This document shows positions 13,756-18,204 of a stretch of DNA of 18,204 nt, piece by piece. The position numbers and the translations under genes were made by a program. Source of the stretch: JACCXJ01 sp052387115 (GTDB lineage Bacteria; Pseudomonadota; Gammaproteobacteria; JACCXJ01). The notes under the pieces are model-generated. The model did no database searches and was not told the DNA's origin. It saw only the letters and a list, made by a program, of their open reading frames with translations. The DNA lies in assembly GCA_052387115.1 (NCBI GenBank), contig JBQTJM010000058.1:1-18204 (forward strand), in the 5' to 3' direction. The first letter of the stretch is position 1. The number at the start of each line of letters is the position of its first letter.

Positions 13756-16557
13756 TTATCCCACCGACGCGAACGACAGCGCGCTGTCCTTTTCCGGCAG
13801 GCCGCCGACGCGGGCGACGCGCACGGCGCAGAACTTGAACTCCGGGATCTTGCCGTAGGGGTCGAGGGCCTCGGTGGTCAAGAGGTTAGCGGCGGCCTCG
13901 TTGTAACAGAAGGCCATGAACACCGAATTGCGCTGCATGCCGGTATCGGATCGAGCGCGTCCCTCGATGCTTCCGCGCCGGGAATCGATCCTGATCATAT
14001 CTCCGGGCAGGGCGCCGATCTGGTTCAAGTCCTCGGGGTGGATGCTGATGACGGGCTCGGGCTCCAGGGCGTCGAGCACGGTGGCGCGGCGGGTCATGCT
14101 CCCGGTGTGCCAGTGCTCGAGTTGGCGGCCGGTGATGAACACGAAGGGATAGTCCTCGTCGGGCCACTCGTTGGCCTCGATGTAATCCGCCGGGACGAAA
14201 TGGCCGCGGCCGTCCTCGGTCGGGAAGCCGTCGGTGAAGATCACCGGGTCGCCGGGATCGCCCTCCTCGATGAGCGGATAGGTGAGCGAGTGCACCCGCA
14301 TGAGCCGGTCCCAGGTCATGCCGGCCATGGTGGGCACGGCCTTGCGTATCTCCTCGAAGACCTCCTCGGGGCCCTCGTCGTTCCAGTCGAGGCCGATGCG
14401 GCGCGCGATCTCCTGGATGATCCAGAGGTCCTGGCGCGCGTCGCCGGGCGGATCGATGGCCTGGCGGCCGAGCTGTACGCGCCGGTCGGTGTTGGTGAAG
14501 GTCCCGGTCTTCTCCGGGAAGGCCGAGGCCGGGAGGATCACGTCCGCAAACCCCGCGGTCTCGGTGAAGAAGATGTCCTGCACGACCAGGTGATCCAATA
14601 ACGCTAACGCCTCGCGGGCATGGTTGAGATTGGGATCGGACATCGCCGGGTTCTCGCCCATGATGTACATGCCCTTGATCTCGCCGTGGTGGATGGCGCT
14701 CATGATCTCGACGACCGTGAGCCCCGGATAGGGATCGAGGCGCGTACCCCAGAGCTGCTCGAAATACTGGCGGGCCTTGCGGCTCTTCACCGGCTGGTAG
14801 TCGGGATAGACCATGGGGATGAGGCCGACATCGGAGGCCCCCTGCACGTTGTTCTGGCCCCGCAGGGGATGGAGCCCCGTTCCCGGCCGGCCGATCTGGC
14901 CCGTGAGCAAGGCGAGCGAGATCAAACACCGGGCGTTGTCCGTTCCGTGGATGTGCTGGGAGATCCCCATGCCCCAGAAGATGATGGAGGCCTTGGCGCT
15001 CGCATACACGCGTGCAATCTCTTTGATCAGCTCGGGGGGCACGCCGCAGAGCGGTGCCACGCGCTCCGGGCTATAGCCCTTGACCGTCTCGGCCACCGCC
15101 TCGAAGCCTTCGGTGTGCTTTACGATGTACGCGACGTTGTGGAGCCCCTCGGCGATGATGGTGTGCATCATGGCGTTCAAGAGCAGCACGTCGGTGTCGT
15201 TCCGGAACTGAACAAAGTACCGGGCATGACGCGCCAGATCGGAGCGGTAGGGGTCCATGACGATGAGCGTCTTGCCCGACTTGGCGGCGTTCTTCATGAA
15301 GGTCGCGGCGACAGGATGGTTGATCGTGGGACGCGCCCCGATGATGACGATGACCTCGGCATCCGCGACATCGGCGACGGGGTTCGAGACCGCGCCCGAG
15401 CCCAAGGTCTGGAGCAGGGCGGCCACCGAGGAGGCGTGGCAGAGCCGCGTGCAGTGGTCCACGTTGTTGGTGCGGAAGCCGGTGCGCACCAGCTTCTGGA
15501 ACAGATAGGCCTCCTCGTTGCTGCCCTTGGCCGAGCCAAAACCGGCGAGCGCGTTCGGCCCCTTCTTGTCGCGGATGCGCTTGAGCCCGCTTGCCGCGAA
15601 GTCCAGGGCCTCGTCCCAGGTAGCCTCGCGGAAGTAGGTCGCGAGGTAGGTGGGGCTCAGGAGCTTGTGCGTCTTCGGGGTCCCGGGCCGTCGGATCAGC
15701 GGCTTGCGCAGCCGGTCGGGGTGATGGACATAATCGAAGCCGTAGCGCCCCTTGACGCACAGCCGGCTGTGGTTGGCCGGCCCGTCGCGACCGTCCACAT
15801 AGAGGATCTTGTTGTCCTTGACATTGAAGGTCAAAAGACAGCCGACGCCGCAATAGGGGCAGGTCGATTCGACTTTCTTCTCCGGCTCGATGAGGCCGAC
15901 GTTGCGGGCCGGCATGAGCGCCCCGGTCGGGCAGGCCTGGACACACTCCCCGCAGCTCACGCAGGTGCTGTCGCTCATGGGATCGTCGAGGTCGAAGACG
16001 ATCTTGGACTGCGGGCCGCGGAAGGCATAGCCGATGACGTCGTTGACCTGCTCCTCGCGGCAGGCGCGCACGCAGCGCGTGCACTGGATGCAGGCGTCGA
16101 GGTTGACGGCGATGGCGGGGTTGGTGAGGTCCGGCGCCGGCTGCTGGCGGCCGGGGAAGCGCGAGGGGCCGAGCTTGAGCCAGTCCGCCCAGTGGTCCAG
16201 CTCGGAGCGCCGGGTATACGGCGAGGGTCCCTGATCCGGCATGTCGGAGAGCAAGAGCTCGACGACGAGCTTCTGGGAGTGGCGGGCACGCTCGCTGTCG
16301 CTCCGGACCTCCATGCCTTGGGTGGGCTTCCGGCAGCAGGAGGGGGCCAGCGCCCGCTCGCCCTCGATCTCGACCACGCAGGCCCGGCAGTTGCCGTCCG
16401 GCCGATAGCCTGGCTGATAGCAGAGGTGCGGGATGTCGACGCCGACGCGCTTCCCGGCCTCGAGGAGGGTTTCGTCCGGCAGGGCATGGACCTCGCGGCC
16501 GTCCAGGGTGAAGGCGATGGTCTCGGGTTCGGGTAGGGGCTTGGGGATGGCGGCCAT
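13756..16557 (-). CDS. fdsA: NAD-dependent formate dehydrogenase, catalytic alpha subunit
   Basis: This 933-residue subunit oxidises formate to CO2 at a bis-MGD molybdenum (or tungsten) centre and passes electrons through Fe-S clusters to the FdsB/G diaphorase unit. An N-terminal [2Fe-2S] ferredoxin domain has C46, C57, C60 and C74/C75. Two [4Fe-4S] sites follow (C156-C159-C162-C166 and C199-C202-C205-C209), then the molybdopterin-domain cluster CPYCGVGC (C233, C236, C240) with C267. The metal ligand is C373 in TRLCHASS, followed by the catalytic H374, so this is a Cys, not selenocysteine, enzyme. GENPAMSDPNLNHA and ILPASAFPEKTGTFTN are typical of the family. I chose the ATG at 16557, 1 nt after the upstream stop, with GGAGG in the end of that gene; this allows coupling. 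Its last 187 bases before the end are duplicated at 12521-12707. Length is close to Rhodobacter/Cupriavidus FdsA. Confidence 0.96.
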   Translation of the reverse strand: MAAIPKPLPEPETIAFTLDGREVHALPDETLLEAGKRVGVDIPHLCYQPGYRPDGNCRACVVEIEGERALAPSCCRKPTQGMEVRSDSERARHSQKLVVELLLSDMPDQGPSPYTRRSELDHWADWLKLGPSRFPGRQQPAPDLTNPAIAVNLDACIQCTRCVRACREEQVNDVIGYAFRGPQSKIVFDLDDPMSDSTCVSCGECVQACPTGALMPARNVGLIEPEKKVESTCPYCGVGCLLTFNVKDNKILYVDGRDGPANHSRLCVKGRYGFDYVHHPDRLRKPLIRRPGTPKTHKLLSPTYLATYFREATWDEALDFAASGLKRIRDKKGPNALAGFGSAKGSNEEAYLFQKLVRTGFRTNNVDHCTRLCHASSVAALLQTLGSGAVSNPVADVADAEVIVIIGARPTINHPVAATFMKNAAKSGKTLIVMDPYRSDLARHARYFVQFRNDTDVLLLNAMMHTIIAEGLHNVAYIVKHTEGFEAVAETVKGYSPERVAPLCGVPPELIKEIARVYASAKASIIFWGMGISQHIHGTDNARCLISLALLTGQIGRPGTGLHPLRGQNNVQGASDVGLIPMVYPDYQPVKSRKARQYFEQLWGTRLDPYPGLTVVEIMSAIHHGEIKGMYIMGENPAMSDPNLNHAREALALLDHLVVQDIFFTETAGFADVILPASAFPEKTGTFTNTDRRVQLGRQAIDPPGDARQDLWIIQEIARRIGLDWNDEGPEEVFEEIRKAVPTMAGMTWDRLMRVHSLTYPLIEEGDPGDPVIFTDGFPTEDGRGHFVPADYIEANEWPDEDYPFVFITGRQLEHWHTGSMTRRATVLDALEPEPVISIHPEDLNQIGALPGDMIRIDSRRGSIEGRARSDTGMQRNSVFMAFCYNEAAANLLTTEALDPYGKIPEFKFCAVRVARVGGLPEKDSALSFASVG

Positions 16558-16558
16558 G

Positions 16559-18204
16559 TCAGACGAACTCCTCCGGGAAATACTTGCTCGCACAGCGCAA
16601 GGGGTTGGGCGCGGCCTGGCCGAGCCCGCAGATCGAGGCATCCTCCATGGCCCGGGCCAATTCTTCCAGGAGGTCGGTGTCCCAGACGTCCCGCTCCATG
16701 AGCTTCACGGCCTTGGCCGTGCCCACCCGGCAAGGGGTGCACTGGCCGCAGGATTCGTCCTCGAAGAAGCGCAGGGCATTGAGCGCCGCATCGCGGGCGC
16801 GGTCGCGATCGGATAGCACGATGATGGCGGCGGAGCCGATGAAGCAGCCGTGGCGGATGAGCGTATCGAAGTCGAGGGGCAGATCACCGAGCGACGCCGG
16901 CAGGATCCCGCCCGAGGCGCCGCCGGGGAAATAACCATAGAACGCGTGGCCCGGCAACATCCCGCCGCAGTATTCCTCTATCAGCTCGCGCATGCTGATC
17001 CCGGAAGGCGCCAGGTGCACGCCGGGTTTTTGCACGCGGCCGCTGACCGAGTAAGAGCGCAGTCCCTGCCGTCCGCGCCGCCCTTCCGAGGCGAACCACT
17101 CGGGACCGCGCTCGATGATGTCGCGCACCCAGTACAGGGTCTCCAGGTTGTGCTCCCGGGTGGGCCGGCCGAAGAGCCCGACCTCTGCCACATAGGGCGG
17201 CCTCAACCGTGGCATCCCGCGCTTGCCCTCGATGGACTCGATCATGGCCGACTCCTCGCCACAGATATAGGCCCCGGCGCCGCGCCTGAGGTGGATGGGC
17301 GGGAGCGGGCAGGGCGGATCCTGGGTAAGCCCATCGATCTCCTGGGCGAGCATTCGGCGGCAGCCGGCGTACTCATCGCGGAGGTAGATATAAACCGCCT
17401 CGGCCTCGATGGCCCAGGTGGCGATCAGCATGCCCTCCAGGAAGCGGTGCGGGTCGCGCTCCAGGTAATGGCGGTCCTTGAAGGTGCCGGGCTCGCCCTC
17501 GTCGATGTTGATGGCCACGAGCCTCGGTTTGGGCTGATCGCGCAGGATGCGCCACTTGCGTCCGGCGGGGAACCCGGCGCCGCCCAGGCCCCGGAGCTTG
17601 GAGTCTTCGAGTAGCTTGACGATGGCCTCGCGCTCGCGGCGGCCCTCGGCGCAGGCGGCGAGGGTCTCATAGCCGCCCTCGCGGCGGTACTCCGCATATG
17701 GGATGCACTTGGGCAGCGGCGCCTCGGTCTCGCCGGCGATGACGGCGTCTTCCACGCGCTCGATGCTCGCCGCCTCGATGGGGTTCTGCCCGACCACCGC
17801 CACCGGCGCCGCCTGGCAGCGCCCGACACACGGCACGTGCTGCACCCGGACATTCTCGCCCAGCCGCTCCTCGAGCCCGGCGATGAGCTCGCGCGCGCCG
17901 AACAGCTCGCAGGTGATCGAGTCGCAGACGCGCACGGTCAAGGCCGGAGGCAGCGCCTCGCCTTCCTTGACGACATCGAAGTGGTGGTAGAAGGTCGCGA
18001 CCTCGTAGACCTCGGCGAGCGGCAGCCGCATCTCCTGGGCGAGCGCGGCGAGCAGCGCCGCCGGCAGGTGGTGGTAGCGGTCGTTGATCCGGTGCAGGTG
18101 CTCGATCAGCAGGTCGCGGCTGCGCGGCGCCTCGCCGAGCAGCGCGCGCACCTGCTCTACGGCTTTCGGGTCGACCGCCCGCCCCTTCGGGATCGGCCGC
18201 GCCC
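16559..18204 (-). CDS. FdsG-FdsB fusion, NADH-binding diaphorase subunit (partial)
   Basis: A single frame is open from the window edge to TGA at 16559-16561; the true start lies beyond 18204. Numbering from an internal GTG at 18151, residues 1-135 are NuoE/FdsG-like ([2Fe-2S] ligands C76 and C81 in VCDSITC, C108 and C112 in VPCVGRC). The rest is NuoF/FdsB-like: GLGGAGFPAGRKW (188-200) and INIDEGEPGTFKDR for FMN/NADH, GAGAYICGEESAMIESIEGK, and the [4Fe-4S] set C468, C471, C474 (ESCGQCTPC) and C508. Together they take electrons from FdsA and reduce NAD+ (or run backward to reduce CO2 in related enzymes). In Rhodobacter and Cupriavidus FdsG and FdsB are separate, so joining in one chain is notable. 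fdsA follows 1 nt downstream in the same operon. Confidence 0.93.
   Translation of the reverse strand, partial: ARPIPKGRAVDPKAVEQVRALLGEAPRSRDLLIEHLHRINDRYHHLPAALLAALAQEMRLPLAEVYEVATFYHHFDVVKEGEALPPALTVRVCDSITCELFGARELIAGLEERLGENVRVQHVPCVGRCQAAPVAVVGQNPIEAASIERVEDAVIAGETEAPLPKCIPYAEYRREGGYETLAACAEGRREREAIVKLLEDSKLRGLGGAGFPAGRKWRILRDQPKPRLVAINIDEGEPGTFKDRHYLERDPHRFLEGMLIATWAIEAEAVYIYLRDEYAGCRRMLAQEIDGLTQDPPCPLPPIHLRRGAGAYICGEESAMIESIEGKRGMPRLRPPYVAEVGLFGRPTREHNLETLYWVRDIIERGPEWFASEGRRGRQGLRSYSVSGRVQKPGVHLAPSGISMRELIEEYCGGMLPGHAFYGYFPGGASGGILPASLGDLPLDFDTLIRHGCFIGSAAIIVLSDRDRARDAALNALRFFEDESCGQCTPCRVGTAKAVKLMERDVWDTDLLEELARAMEDASICGLGQAAPNPLRCASKYFPEEFV

Noticed and set aside
14620..16536. 638-codon open frame on the plus strand, opposite fdsA
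   Set aside because: It is the antisense of a well-supported molybdoenzyme in GC-rich DNA. It has low-complexity composition rich in G, A, R, D and V, no domain and no ribosome-binding site.
1..18204. CRISPR array, tRNA, rRNA or classical insertion sequence
   Set aside because: No regularly spaced direct repeats, no cloverleaf or ribosomal RNA words, and no transposase or integrase frame were seen on either strand.

Overview
The window is GC-rich, with dense genes, ATGA start/stop overlaps and Shine-Dalgarno sites of the GGAGG type. Gene content (rnhB, a Fur-family regulator beside a ZnuD-like TonB-dependent receptor, a cytoplasmic NAD-type molybdenum formate dehydrogenase, REP-like palindromes) points to a Gram-negative proteobacterium, most likely gamma- or betaproteobacterial. 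Species cannot be set from sequence alone.

Layout. 1-126 (+) is the last 41 codons of an MprF/DUF2156-type protein. 280-903 (-) is an NADPH-dependent FMN reductase. 1064-1919 (-) is a Phd/VapC toxin-antitoxin pair whose toxin ends abnormally and runs out of frame into an orphan OST-HTH/LOTUS domain. 2067-4970 (-) is a membrane-bound hybrid histidine kinase (CHASE3, three PAS, HisKA, HATPase, REC). 4987-5489 (-) is a two-gene cassette with an internally deleted nucleotidyltransferase. 5687-6322 (-) is rnhB. 6467-9040 (+) is a metal-uptake unit: a Fur-family repressor (probably Zur) and a ZnuD-like outer-membrane receptor, with two dyad operators overlapping the -35 and -10 of the receptor promoter. 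9410-11848 (-) is a three-gene unit of lipid-kinase-like protein, metallophosphoesterase and PAP2 phosphatase. 11879-12306 (-) holds a 46-residue membrane peptide and a CsbD-family stress protein. 12712-13508 (-) is a HepT/MntA-type (HEPN/MNT) toxin-antitoxin pair. 13756-18204 (-) is the NAD-dependent formate dehydrogenase: a catalytic subunit FdsA and, upstream of it and cut by the window edge, a fused FdsG-FdsB (NuoE-NuoF-like) diaphorase subunit.

The stretch from 9.05 to 13.8 kb is an accessory region full of scars. A roughly 180-bp imperfect repeat occurs in inverted orientation at 9051-9235 and 12333-12517. The second copy abuts a 187-bp copy of the 3' end of fdsA (12521-12707), which abuts the HEPN/MNT module, which is followed by a nested inverted repeat and a REP-like palindrome before the real fdsA stop. 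This looks like an insertion at the 3' end of fdsA that kept the gene intact and displaced a second copy of its end.

No tRNA, rRNA, CRISPR array, integrase or transposase gene was seen. The most interesting points are the FdsG-FdsB fusion, the operator architecture between regulator and receptor, the repeat-bounded accessory island, and the toxin/LOTUS out-of-frame junction.
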